Shown here in pieces: positions 24,969 to 32,723 of a stretch of DNA of 39,474 nucleotides. This DNA comes from Paramagnetospirillum caucaseum (GTDB taxonomy: Bacteria > Pseudomonadota > Alphaproteobacteria > Rhodospirillales > Magnetospirillaceae). Positions within the stretch are counted from its first letter, which is position 1. Each line of letters starts with the position of its first letter. Made by a program: the position numbers and the translations under genes. The stretch spans positions 1 through 39,474 of the forward strand of contig NZ_AONQ01000042.1 in NCBI RefSeq assembly GCF_000342045.1. Direction: 5' to 3'. The notes under the pieces were generated by a model that did not search any database, was not told where the DNA came from, and saw nothing but the letters and a program-made list of their open reading frames with translations.

Positions 24969-26806
24969 GCGTCGAGGACGAGCAAGGCCCAGACCGGCAG
25001 GGACAGATCACGGCGACCGCGCCGGTGCTCGGCCAGCAGGGCCTCCACCGCCGTCCATTCCAGGCCCAGGGCCTGCATGCGGCCACGGGTCAGCCGCTCG
25101 TCCACCAGGGCCTTGAGATCGTTCCTGAGCCACACCCCCATGGGTGGATTGAAGCCCAGCTTGGGCCTCTCCACGATCCCGGCGGGCAGCAGCCTCCGCG
25201 CCACCGCCTTGAGGATGGTCTTCTTGCCTTGGGCGAAGCGGGTGGCGGGCGCCATGCGGCCCACGGTCTCGATCAGGCGGTGGTCAAGGAAGGGATGGCG
25301 CAGTTCCAGCGCCACCGCCATGCTCATGGCATCGCCATAGGACAGCAGATTGCCGGGCAGGAAGGATTGCAGATCCGTCTGCTGCATGGCATCCAGCGGC
25401 GATTGCGAGGGCGCCTGGGCATAGAGCTCGGCGATGGGACGGGACGGCTCGTCCGTCAGCCCCAGCAGCGCCTTGCGTTCCGCTGGGCTGAAATACTCGA
25501 CCCAGGCGGCATACATCTGCCCGTCCGGCAGGCTGGCCGAGGTCAGGAATTCCCTGGCCCGGCGCAGCGAATGGCGGCCCGAACTGCTTTCCGGAATCAG
25601 GGTGGCGGCAATGGCCGCCAGCTTGCGCAGCGGACCCGGCACCATGGCGCGGTAGCGCCCGGCCAGCAGCCCGCCGTGATAGCGGGGATAGCCGGCGAAC
25701 ACCTCGTCGCCGCCATCGCCCACCAGCGCCACCTTGAGATGGTTGCGGGCCTTGGTGGACAGGTCGTGGACCAGGAGCGCCGTGGGATTGCCGAAGGGCT
25801 CGCCGAACAGCCGCACCATGTCGTCGAGGAAGCCCGCCACTTCCGGTCGGGCCGGCAGTTCGGCATGCACGCTGCCCACATGGCGGGACACGGCGGCGGC
25901 GGCATCGCGCTCGTCATAGGCCGCCTCGTCGAAGGTCATGGTGAAGGTGCGGGGCGGGCGGGCTCCCTGTTCACGAGCGGCCTGGGCCATCAGGGCGGCG
26001 ATCACCGAGCTGTCGATGCCGCCCGACAGGAAGCACCCCACCTCCACGTCGGCGATCATGCGCAGGCGCACCGCGCTCATCAGCAGAGGCATCACCTCCT
26101 CCGCCGCCTCGTCCACCGACAGTCCGCGCGCGCCGGTATAGGCCGGCTTCCACCAGCACCCCTCGCTCACCGCGCCGGCCCGCCATTCCAGCCAATGGCC
26201 GGGTCGCAGCTTGGCAATCCCGGCATGCATGGTGCGCGGCGCCGGGACGTAGAGACAGGCCAGGAACTGGGACAGCGCCTCGCGGTCCATTCCCAGATCC
26301 AGGCCGGGATGGGCGCGCAATGCGTGGATTTCCGAGGCGAAGGCCAATCCGCCGTCGGGCAGGCGGGACCACACCAGGGGCTTGACCCCCAGCCGGTCGC
26401 GGACCAGCAGCAGGGATTGCTGCTCGCGATCCCACAGGGCAAAGGCGAACATGCCCACCAGACGGGGCAGGGCCGCCTTGCCGCCGCACATCAACAGGCG
26501 CAGCAGCACCTCGGTGTCGCTGGTGGAGCGGAAGGTTTCGCCCTCGGCCTCCAGCTCGGCCTTCAGCTCGCCGAAATTGTAGATCTCGCCGTTGAAGGCG
26601 ATGACCCAGCGCCCGCAGGGCGATGCCATGGGCTGGTCGCCGCCATGGGACAGATCAAGGATGGCGAGGCGGGCATGGGCCAGCCCCACGCCCGAGGCCT
26701 CGTCACGCCAGATGCCATCGCCATCGGGGCCGCGATGACGGATCCGCGCCACCATCTCGGCCAGGACGGATTCATCGGCATGGGTACTGCCCGCTATGCC
26801 GCACAT
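24944..26806 (-). CDS. asnB: glutamine-dependent asparagine synthase-like amidotransferase
   Basis: A 620-residue AsnB homologue. The N-terminal Ntn glutaminase domain begins MCGIAG with nucleophile Cys2 and contains RHRGPDGDG and FNGEIYN. The synthetase domain has the PP-loop CFLSGGIDSSV (SGGIDSS at 261-267), VGDGGDEVFAGYPRY and ELRHPFLDHRL. In surface-polysaccharide clusters this family often amidates uronic acids rather than making asparagine; WbpS of Pseudomonas is the example I have in mind. The uronate-forming dehydrogenase at the window end supports that. The start overlaps the preceding oxidoreductase by 13 bp, placing it last in the second sugar cassette. Confidence 0.9.
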   Translation of the reverse strand: MCGIAGSTHADESVLAEMVARIRHRGPDGDGIWRDEASGVGLAHARLAILDLSHGGDQPMASPCGRWVIAFNGEIYNFGELKAELEAEGETFRSTSDTEVLLRLLMCGGKAALPRLVGMFAFALWDREQQSLLLVRDRLGVKPLVWSRLPDGGLAFASEIHALRAHPGLDLGMDREALSQFLACLYVPAPRTMHAGIAKLRPGHWLEWRAGAVSEGCWWKPAYTGARGLSVDEAAEEVMPLLMSAVRLRMIADVEVGCFLSGGIDSSVIAALMAQAAREQGARPPRTFTMTFDEAAYDERDAAAAVSRHVGSVHAELPARPEVAGFLDDMVRLFGEPFGNPTALLVHDLSTKARNHLKVALVGDGGDEVFAGYPRYHGGLLAGRYRAMVPGPLRKLAAIAATLIPESSSGRHSLRRAREFLTSASLPDGQMYAAWVEYFSPAERKALLGLTDEPSRPIAELYAQAPSQSPLDAMQQTDLQSFLPGNLLSYGDAMSMAVALELRHPFLDHRLIETVGRMAPATRFAQGKKTILKAVARRLLPAGIVERPKLGFNPPMGVWLRNDLKALVDERLTRGRMQALGLEWTAVEALLAEHRRGRRDLSLPVWALLVLDAYASSVRP

Positions 26807-27732
26807 GGCCCCTCCAACAGCGTTTCGCAGCGGGCCAGCAGCCGCACCACCTCCACCCCCAGGCCCAGCCCGCCATCCACCGTGCGGCGGCGGGCCGCCA
26901 CCTCGGAGAATTCGGAGATGATTGTGGCCAGCGGCGAGGGACCATCACAGGCAACCGGGACACCATCCAGGGTCAGCTTGGCCGGGGCATTGTCGTCATA
27001 GACCAGGGTGCCGCCCTCGCACGTCACCTCGAGGATCCGGCGGCGATCCATCAGGGTGCCGATGATGCAGGAGGCGGAAACACCGCCGGGATAGCGGAGA
27101 GCCAGTTCCAGGGTCTCGGCCCTGACGCCTTCAATCTCGGCCTGTTCCAGCCGCCTTGCCGCCAGGGTCTCGGGTCGGGTGCCCAGCAGGGTGCCGATCA
27201 TGGCGAGATCGTGCGGCCCCCAATCCCACAGAACCGAGGCATCGGCGCGGTAGGGACCGCGATTGCCCGCCTGCCCCCGGATTTCGCGGACCGCCCCCAG
27301 GGTGGGAAGCAGGTCCAGCAGTTTGCGGAAAGCCGGATTGTAGAGATGGATGTGATCGACCATCACCGGCACGCCGGACTTCGCCGCCGCGCCGGCCACC
27401 GCCTCGGCCTCGGCCACATCGCGGGTCAGGGGCTTTTCCACCAGGACGGGGATGCCCGATTGGATGGCGGCCAGGGCCATTTCGGCATGTTGATCGGGCG
27501 GCGTGCAGACGATCACGCCGTCCAGGCCACCTGCCGCCAGCATTTCCCGCCAAGAGGCAAAGACGACGCAGCCGGGTGGAGCCAGGGCGGCGGTGTCCGG
27601 ATTGCCGCTGGCGATGGCGGCCAGACGAACCTGGCCGCCCAGGGCGGCGCACGTCTTGATGACGTTGCGCCCCCAGCGCCCCGCCCCGATCAGGGCAAGG
27701 CGGATCGGCTCATTGCTCGCCGGTATAGACAC
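26794..27732 (-). CDS. Gfo/Idh/MocA-family oxidoreductase
   Basis: A 312-residue NAD(P)-dependent oxidoreductase. The Rossmann motif is LALIGAGRWGRN (about 12-23) and the active-site EKP motif is VEKPLTRD (about 98-105). The substrate domain contains DHIHLYNPAFR and WDWGPHDLAM, where the His at the H-D pair is the usual catalytic residue. The family oxidises or reduces ring hydroxyls or ketones of sugars, typically at C3. GTG at 27732 lies 23 bp inside the preceding gene and is the only convincing start. It sits between an SDR and an amidotransferase, so it probably acts on the same nucleotide sugar. Confidence 0.87.
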   Translation of the reverse strand: MSIPASNEPIRLALIGAGRWGRNVIKTCAALGGQVRLAAIASGNPDTAALAPPGCVVFASWREMLAAGGLDGVIVCTPPDQHAEMALAAIQSGIPVLVEKPLTRDVAEAEAVAGAAAKSGVPVMVDHIHLYNPAFRKLLDLLPTLGAVREIRGQAGNRGPYRADASVLWDWGPHDLAMIGTLLGTRPETLAARRLEQAEIEGVRAETLELALRYPGGVSASCIIGTLMDRRRILEVTCEGGTLVYDDNAPAKLTLDGVPVACDGPSPLATIISEFSEVAARRRTVDGGLGLGVEVVRLLARCETLLEGPCAA

Positions 27733-28771
27733 CGTCGGCCCAGGTCAGGAAGCGCCGCAGACCTTCGTTCAGCTCGATTCCGGGCTCGAACTTGAGCTGC
27801 AGACGGGCCTTGCGGATGTCAGGGCAACGGCGGTTGGGCTCGTCGGCGGGATAGGAATCCGGATACTCGATGACGTTATGGGCCACCGGCTTGCCGATCA
27901 CCTCGGAGATGCGGTTGACCAGGTCGACCATGGAGATTTCCGGCTTGGGATTGCCGATATTGTAGGCCTCGCCCGGCACGCCGCGCAGAATCACCAGCAG
28001 GAAGCCGACCATGGCGTCGGTGATGTAGCAGAAGGTGCGCGTCTGGTTGCCCGAGCCGTAGACGTTGAGCGGATGGCCGCCCTTGATACGGTTGGCGAAA
28101 TTGGGCAGCACCCGGTAATCGGTCTCCTGCATGCCGGGGCCGAAGACGTTGAACGGGCGGATGGTGTTGGTCTTGGTGCCGTGCTCGCCGTGGAAGATGT
28201 AGCACAGCGTCTCGCCCACCCGCTTGGACTCGTCATAGCAGGCGCGCGGCCCCTGGCACGACACATGGCCGCGATAGCTTTCCGGGGTGGGAACGTGCTT
28301 GGGATCGGGATCGCCGTAGATCTCCGAAGACGAGAAGAAGGTGAAGCGGGCGCCATGCTCCTGGGCCAGTTCCAGCATGCGCCGGGTGCCGGTGATGGCC
28401 ACTTCCAGCGTCGCCAGGGGATGGGCGCGGTAATAGAAGGGGCTGGCGATGCCGGCGGCGTGGATGACGTAGTCGAGGCCGCCCTTCCACTTCAGCGGCT
28501 GGATGACGTCGTGCTGGATGAACTCGGTATGGGGATACTCGGCGACGTTGGCGCCTTCCTTGCCCGCCGTGATCAGGTTATCGGCGGCCACCAGCTTCAC
28601 CGGCTTCTTCAGCACATGGGCATTGAGATAGGCGAAGATCTCCATGAAATAGCGACCGAGGAAGCCGCGCCCGCCGGTCAGCAGCACGGTCTTGCCGGCG
28701 AAGTCATGGGCGGTGTCGCCCAGGCGCTCGCAGACTTCCTTGATATCGGACTTGAGCAGAAACTCGGCCAT
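27710..28771 (-). CDS. NAD-dependent sugar epimerase/dehydratase, UDP-xylose-synthase-like SDR
   Basis: A 353-residue extended SDR with about 25 extra residues before the cofactor motif LLTGGRGFLGR. Active-site motifs are FSSSEIYGDPD, catalytic CYDESKRVGE (YxxxK), NVFGPGMQETDYR and NQTRTFCYITDAM. It resembles UDP-glucuronate decarboxylases and dTDP-glucose dehydratases, but differs clearly from the one at 6479-7435, for example RVLPNF where that protein has RVVSNF. With the adjacent C-methyltransferase it probably provides the 4-keto sugar that is methylated. The ATG shares one base with the methyltransferase stop, TGATG. Confidence 0.82.
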   Translation of the reverse strand: MAEFLLKSDIKEVCERLGDTAHDFAGKTVLLTGGRGFLGRYFMEIFAYLNAHVLKKPVKLVAADNLITAGKEGANVAEYPHTEFIQHDVIQPLKWKGGLDYVIHAAGIASPFYYRAHPLATLEVAITGTRRMLELAQEHGARFTFFSSSEIYGDPDPKHVPTPESYRGHVSCQGPRACYDESKRVGETLCYIFHGEHGTKTNTIRPFNVFGPGMQETDYRVLPNFANRIKGGHPLNVYGSGNQTRTFCYITDAMVGFLLVILRGVPGEAYNIGNPKPEISMVDLVNRISEVIGKPVAHNVIEYPDSYPADEPNRRCPDIRKARLQLKFEPGIELNEGLRRFLTWADGVYTGEQ

Positions 28772-30015
28772 CAGACGACCTCGACCTTGGGAATGGGGAT
28801 GATGAACTTGCCGCCGCTCTCCTGGAAAGCGACGTTCTTGCCGATGATCACCTGGGCAAAGTTCCAGGCCAGGATCACCAGATAATCGGGTTTCTTGGCG
28901 AAGCCATCGGTGGACGACACCACCGGGATGTGCATGCCGGGCGAATAGAGGCCCTGCTTCAGTGGCGAATCATCGATGATGAAGTCCACCAATTCCGGGC
29001 CGATGCCGAAATGGTACATCAGCGTGGTGGCCTTGGCCGGGGCGCCGAACGCACCGATACGCTTGCCCTCGGCCTTGAGGGATTTCAGCAGGGCGTTCAA
29101 CTCGGAGCCCAGCGCCTCGATATCGGCGGCGAACTTGGACAGAGTCGCGGCCTTGTCCAGGCCCAGCTTTTCCTCCACGGCCACGGCCTCGGCCACCGAG
29201 GCGCCAACCGCGTGGGGGCCGCCCTTCAGCTGGGCGATGCCGCGCAAGGACCCGCCATGCGAACCGACCCGGATGGCCTCGACCAGTTCCATGCCCTTGG
29301 CGGCGAAGAAGCGGACCAGCGGACCCACCGAATGGTAGTCCAGATGCTCGTGGTAGATGGTGTCGAACAGGGTGTTCTCGAACACATCCACCAGATAAGA
29401 CACCTCGAACACGAAGACGCCCGAAGGTGCCAGCAGGCCCCGCACCCCGTCCACCACGCCCGACAGGTCGTCGATATGGGCGAAGACGTTGTTGGCGGTG
29501 ATCACCTGGGCCTTGCCGTGGCTGGCGGCGATCTCGGCCCCCAGATCCGCCCCGAAGAAGCCGCAGAGGGTGGGAATGCCGCGCGCCGTCGCCTCGGCGG
29601 AAATCTCCTGCGCCGGATCGATGCCCAGCACCCGCATGCCCGCCTTCTGAAAGAAGGATAAAAGCGTGCCGTCATTGGAGCCGATATCCAGCACCAGACC
29701 ACCGGCCACCGGCTTGAAGCGCTCCATGACGAAAGCGGCGTAATCCTCGAAATGCTTCACGAAGACCGGCGAGGTACCGGAGACATAGACGTAATGCTCG
29801 AACAGAACTCTGGCGTCGACCACGTCCAGAAGCTGGACGTGGGCGCAATCCTCGCAGAAGAACACGTCCAGCGGAAAGCGTTCCTGCTCCTTGCCCAGCT
29901 CCGATCGCGGAACGAAGGCATTGGCCGGCGGCGTGGGGGCCAGCCGGACCACTTCGGTCAGATGCCTGGATCCGCACAGACGGCAGGTGGAGCGGCGATG
30001 ATGCTGGGCGCTCAT
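28771..30015 (-). CDS. nucleotide-sugar C-methyltransferase (second paralogue)
   Basis: A 414-residue protein of the same three-part family as the one at 14944-16167. The zinc ligands are C11, C14, C54 and C57 (CRLC, CEDC), the SAM motif is LVLDIGSNDG at about 107-116, the Y-x-E-H group is YHEH at 221-224, and the C-terminal domain includes IGAFGAPAKAT. The two paralogues are clearly divergent, so a recent duplication is unlikely and different substrates are probable. It starts 4 bp after the cupin gene and is followed by an SDR with a one-base overlap. The predicted product is a C-methyl-branched nucleotide sugar. Confidence 0.9.
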   Translation of the reverse strand: MSAQHHRRSTCRLCGSRHLTEVVRLAPTPPANAFVPRSELGKEQERFPLDVFFCEDCAHVQLLDVVDARVLFEHYVYVSGTSPVFVKHFEDYAAFVMERFKPVAGGLVLDIGSNDGTLLSFFQKAGMRVLGIDPAQEISAEATARGIPTLCGFFGADLGAEIAASHGKAQVITANNVFAHIDDLSGVVDGVRGLLAPSGVFVFEVSYLVDVFENTLFDTIYHEHLDYHSVGPLVRFFAAKGMELVEAIRVGSHGGSLRGIAQLKGGPHAVGASVAEAVAVEEKLGLDKAATLSKFAADIEALGSELNALLKSLKAEGKRIGAFGAPAKATTLMYHFGIGPELVDFIIDDSPLKQGLYSPGMHIPVVSSTDGFAKKPDYLVILAWNFAQVIIGKNVAFQESGGKFIIPIPKVEVV

Positions 30016-30019
30016 GGAC

Positions 30020-30499
30020 TTACTTGTCGCCCGGCTTCCAGGAGGTCAGCCCCTCGGTGGCCAGCAGGTCGATGCGCACCACATCGGCCTCGTAGGCCGC
30101 CTGGTCGCGGGAATTGCGCGACAGGGTCAGGAAGGTGCAATCCTCGGGGAAGATCATGCCGTGATCGACCATGGGGGGCGTGAACACCATCTCGCCCGCC
30201 TTGACGATCATGCGGGTGGGCTCCTCGGTGCTGCCCGTGGGGCGGTGCCAGTACTCGATGGAACCCGACACCACGTAACAATAATGCCAGTCGGTCTTGT
30301 GATAGTGGTTGGCGCGAAGGCTGCCCTTCCTGGATTCGATCAGCACCGCGCTCTTCATCAGGCGGTCGACCAGCGGCTGGATGGTGCCGCGTGCATCGGT
30401 GAACGACTTCTCCAGCTTGACCACCTTGTCGAAGGGCGGCCAGGACAGCTTCTCCTCCTCGGTCACCGGCTCGATGTCGTGGTAGTGGTCGTGGGACAT
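30020..30499 (-). CDS. cupin-domain protein, putative sugar isomerase/epimerase
   Basis: A 159-residue single-domain cupin. The metal- or substrate-binding strand is SLRANHYHKTDWHYCYVV, the second cupin motif lies around GEMVFTPPMVDHGM, and the region before it reads SIEYWHR. It resembles small cupins next to sugar C-methyltransferase genes and distantly the RmlC/FdtA group, but no exact family is recognised. An isomerase or epimerase role on the 4-keto sugar of this cassette is an inference. The ATG at 30499 begins a His-rich N-terminus and lies 13 bp after the GT2 gene stop; an upstream in-frame extension is the shadow of the GT2 gene. Confidence 0.7.
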   Translation of the reverse strand: MSHDHYHDIEPVTEEEKLSWPPFDKVVKLEKSFTDARGTIQPLVDRLMKSAVLIESRKGSLRANHYHKTDWHYCYVVSGSIEYWHRPTGSTEEPTRMIVKAGEMVFTPPMVDHGMIFPEDCTFLTLSRNSRDQAAYEADVVRIDLLATEGLTSWKPGDK

Positions 30500-30512
30500 G
30501 CAATCGGTCTCC

Positions 30513-31208
30513 CTAGCGGACAAAGCGTTCGCGGATGATGGTGGCGAAGACGGCGAAGACGTGATGGGCCTTGATCTTCTTGCCCTCGTCATAGGTGCGC
30601 CCGTGATAGCTGATGGGCACCTCGTAATAGACCTTGCTGGCGGCCACCGCCTTGGACAGGATCTCGGCATGCTGCTCCCAGCCCCTTGTCCGCAGGCCCG
30701 CCGGATCCACCAGGGAACGGCGGTAGCAGAGATAGCAGCTGTAGATGTCGCTGAACGTGGTGTTGTTCAGCACGTTGAACAGGAACGAGATCGCCCAATT
30801 GCCGATGCGGTGCCAGAAATAATAGACGCGGGTGAATTCGGGCGCCACGAAGCGCGAACCCATGACCACATCGGCATCGAAATCTCGCAGCGGCTTCATC
30901 AGGCGGACATAATCGGCCGGGTCGTATTCCAGGTCGGCGTCCTGGAACAGCACGAAATCGCCGGTAGCGGCCTCCAGGGCGGTCTTGACCGCGCCGCCCT
31001 TGCCCTGATTGACCGAATGCTTGATGAACCGGGCGTAGAGATCGGGACGCGCGTCGAGAATCTCGCGGGTGCGGTCCTTGGAGCCGTCATCAACGACGAT
31101 CACCTCGAAGGCGATACCCTCCACCGTCACCGCCTTCACGCGCTCGAGAATCGCGACGATGGTCCGTTCCTCGTTATAGGCGGGAACGATAATGCTGACG
31201 GTGATCAT
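30513..31208 (-). CDS. GT2-family glycosyltransferase (DPM1/GtrB-like)
   Basis: A 231-residue GT-A protein. Motifs: VSIIVPAYNEERT, VVDDGSKDRT (about 39-47), HSVNQGKGGAVKTALE, the DXD-like FQDADLEYDP, and MGSRF. It matches the catalytic part of dolichyl/undecaprenyl-phosphate sugar synthases but has no C-terminal membrane anchor. It may load a sugar onto a polyprenyl phosphate, which could feed the GT-C enzyme at 16180-17733, or act as an ordinary transferase. It heads the second modified-sugar cassette, all on the minus strand with minimal spacing. The ribosome binding site is poor. Confidence 0.85.
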   Translation of the reverse strand: MITVSIIVPAYNEERTIVAILERVKAVTVEGIAFEVIVVDDGSKDRTREILDARPDLYARFIKHSVNQGKGGAVKTALEAATGDFVLFQDADLEYDPADYVRLMKPLRDFDADVVMGSRFVAPEFTRVYYFWHRIGNWAISFLFNVLNNTTFSDIYSCYLCYRRSLVDPAGLRTRGWEQHAEILSKAVAASKVYYEVPISYHGRTYDEGKKIKAHHVFAVFATIIRERFVR

Positions 31209-31257
31209 GGAGCAGCTTTCAGGACGTGTGGCCCGTAGGCAAGGACATTTGGCCTTG

Positions 31258-31286
31258 CTTTTAGCCTCCCCGCCCGGACAAAGCAA
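31258..31286 (-). promoter_or_regulatory. candidate promoter of the second sugar cassette
   Basis: On the minus strand TTGCTT (31286-31281) and TAAAAG (31263-31258) are separated by 17 bases, a weak sigma-70-like pair. It lies in the 97-bp gap between the GT4 gene and the GT2 gene, the only sizeable gap before the tightly overlapping genes 31208 to 24944. The assignment is by eye; read-through from the GT4 gene is equally possible. Confidence 0.27.
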
Positions 31287-31305
31287 TGCCTTGTAAACCT
31301 GCGAA

Positions 31306-32454
31306 TCACGCCGTCGCCCCGGCCAGAAGCCGCCCATAGGCCTCAATCGCCCTCCCGCCGTAATCGTCCCAGGACCAGCCGGCCTCGACCAGCCTCCGGG
31401 CTGACTCCCCCTTTTCCAGGCGCTGTCTCTCATCGGCCAGGGCCTGGGCCAAGGCATCGGCCAGCGCCTCCACATCGCCGGGAGGAAGCGCCCATCCCGC
31501 CCGCCCTTGCGGGTCGGCATCGGGCAGCCCCGTCGCGGTGGTGGCGATCACCGGCAGGCCGGAGGCCATGGCCTGCAGGATGACCATGCCGAAGCCCTCC
31601 TCCACGGACGGAAGACAGAACAGATCGGCGAAGGAATATTCCGCCGGAAGGGCCGAGCCCGGCAAGGCGCCGCGCACCACCACGCCGGGTGATGCCAGCC
31701 GGTCCAGCAGCGACCGGAAACCGGGCTCCACCGGACCGATCAGGTGCAATTCGGCGCTTCCTCCCAGGCGGGCGAAGGCGGTCAGCAATTCCGGCACGCC
31801 CTTGCGCACTCCCACCGAGCCGACGAACAGGATTCTGGGCTTACCGCTCCGCTCCCGTCCCGCGGCAGAGCGGAACCGCTCCAGATCGACGCCATAGGGA
31901 TTGACCAGCAAACGGTCCGGGGAGAAGCCCCGCGCCAGGAAGCTGTCGGCGGCGTGGCGCGAGCCAAGCGCGATCATGTCGGCGCGGGCATATTCCTCAC
32001 GCTCGCGCGCCGCCAGTTCAGGATCGGTTTCACGCCATTCCAGCCCCCAGCGGGCATAGGCCTCGGCCAACACCTCGCTCTGATGATCCATATGGGTCGA
32101 GCCGCGCTCGATCACCACCTTGATGCCCCGCCGCCCGGCTTCTTCCATGGCTTCCAGGCTGGCGCCGCTCCACCCTGCCAGAAGATCGCATTCAGGCAGA
32201 TGGCGGGCGGCGAAACGGGCAAAGCGCCGCGCCACATCGGTATCGGGCCGGCCCGGCAGGCGCAGCAAGGACCACAGCCGCCGCTCCGCCTCCAGCCAGG
32301 GCACGGTGGCCAGTGGCAGATCGGCGGGAACGAAGCGCCGCGCCGCGAAGGCGGGATAGGTGGTAATCAGCCGCGCCAAGGCGCCCCGCCGGTGCAACTG
32401 GGCGGCAAGGTCAAACCCGTGGAAGCGGCCGTGCACGGCCACGCTGACCTTCAT
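31306..32454 (-). CDS. GT4-family glycosyltransferase
   Basis: A 382-residue GT-B transferase. The N-terminal domain opens MKVSVAVHGRFHGFDLA. The C-terminal domain has PRILFVGSVGVRKGVPELL and LPSVEEGFGMVILQAMASG, in which the second Glu of E-x7-E is Gln, as in the transferase at 2784. The stretch ERGSTHMDHQSEVLAEAY recurs in GT4 proteins that I have seen in alphaproteobacterial exopolysaccharide clusters. The ATG at 32454 has AGGGGA upstream; the longer frame is not supported. Donor sugar is unknown. It lies upstream of the second sugar cassette on the same strand and is divergent from the methyltransferase at 32724. Confidence 0.86.
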   Translation of the reverse strand: MKVSVAVHGRFHGFDLAAQLHRRGALARLITTYPAFAARRFVPADLPLATVPWLEAERRLWSLLRLPGRPDTDVARRFARFAARHLPECDLLAGWSGASLEAMEEAGRRGIKVVIERGSTHMDHQSEVLAEAYARWGLEWRETDPELAAREREEYARADMIALGSRHAADSFLARGFSPDRLLVNPYGVDLERFRSAAGRERSGKPRILFVGSVGVRKGVPELLTAFARLGGSAELHLIGPVEPGFRSLLDRLASPGVVVRGALPGSALPAEYSFADLFCLPSVEEGFGMVILQAMASGLPVIATTATGLPDADPQGRAGWALPPGDVEALADALAQALADERQRLEKGESARRLVEAGWSWDDYGGRAIEAYGRLLAGATA

Positions 32455-32573
32455 GGCGGAAATCCCCTGGAACCAGCCGGCAGGATAATGGCCCGATGCC
32501 TCGGCGCAAAGCCCCGCTTGCACCCCTTGGGCCGACGTTGCATTCTGCCGCCGCGTACCGATCCCGACGAACC

Positions 32574-32599
32574 CTTGAACTGACCTTCGTCAGTTCAAG
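32574..32599. repeat. perfect 11-bp hairpin in the divergent gap
   Basis: CTTGAACTGAC (32574-32584) pairs perfectly with GTCAGTTCAAG (32589-32599) around a CTTC tetraloop. It lies about 125 bp upstream of the methyltransferase ATG at 32724. No U-tract follows. It could be an operator for a dimeric regulator, a 5' leader hairpin, or the end of a dispersed repeat. Confidence 0.75.
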
Positions 32600-32625
32600 G
32601 AGCAGGAGGCAAGGGCAAGGCCCGC

Positions 32626-32704
32626 CGCGGCTTATGCCGCGTAAGCCCGAGCGCGAGCGCCCGGCGACTGAGGGCGATGAGGCGAGTCACTTCAGTGGCT
32701 CGCC
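32626..32704 (+). other. hairpin-rich leader segment upstream of a methyltransferase gene
   Basis: Two further stems follow the 32574 hairpin. CGCGGC/GCCGCG surrounds TTAT at 32626-32641. GGCGAGTCAC/GTGGCTCGCC surrounds TTCA at 32681-32704, with one G-T mismatch. The first stem competes with an alternative, GGCTTA (32629-32634) with TAAGCC (32642-32647). The ribosome binding site AAAGAGG at about 32709 begins just after the last stem. The whole 269-bp gap 32455-32723 has no convincing ORF. It may be a structured leader or a dispersed repeat. Confidence 0.45.
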
Positions 32705-32723
32705 GGTATGAAAGAGGTTTTCC

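Noticed and set aside
31279-31295. Rho-independent terminator of the GT4 gene at 31306
   Set aside because: A 7-bp stem with one wobble pair exists on the minus strand, but a GC-rich run follows instead of a U-tract.
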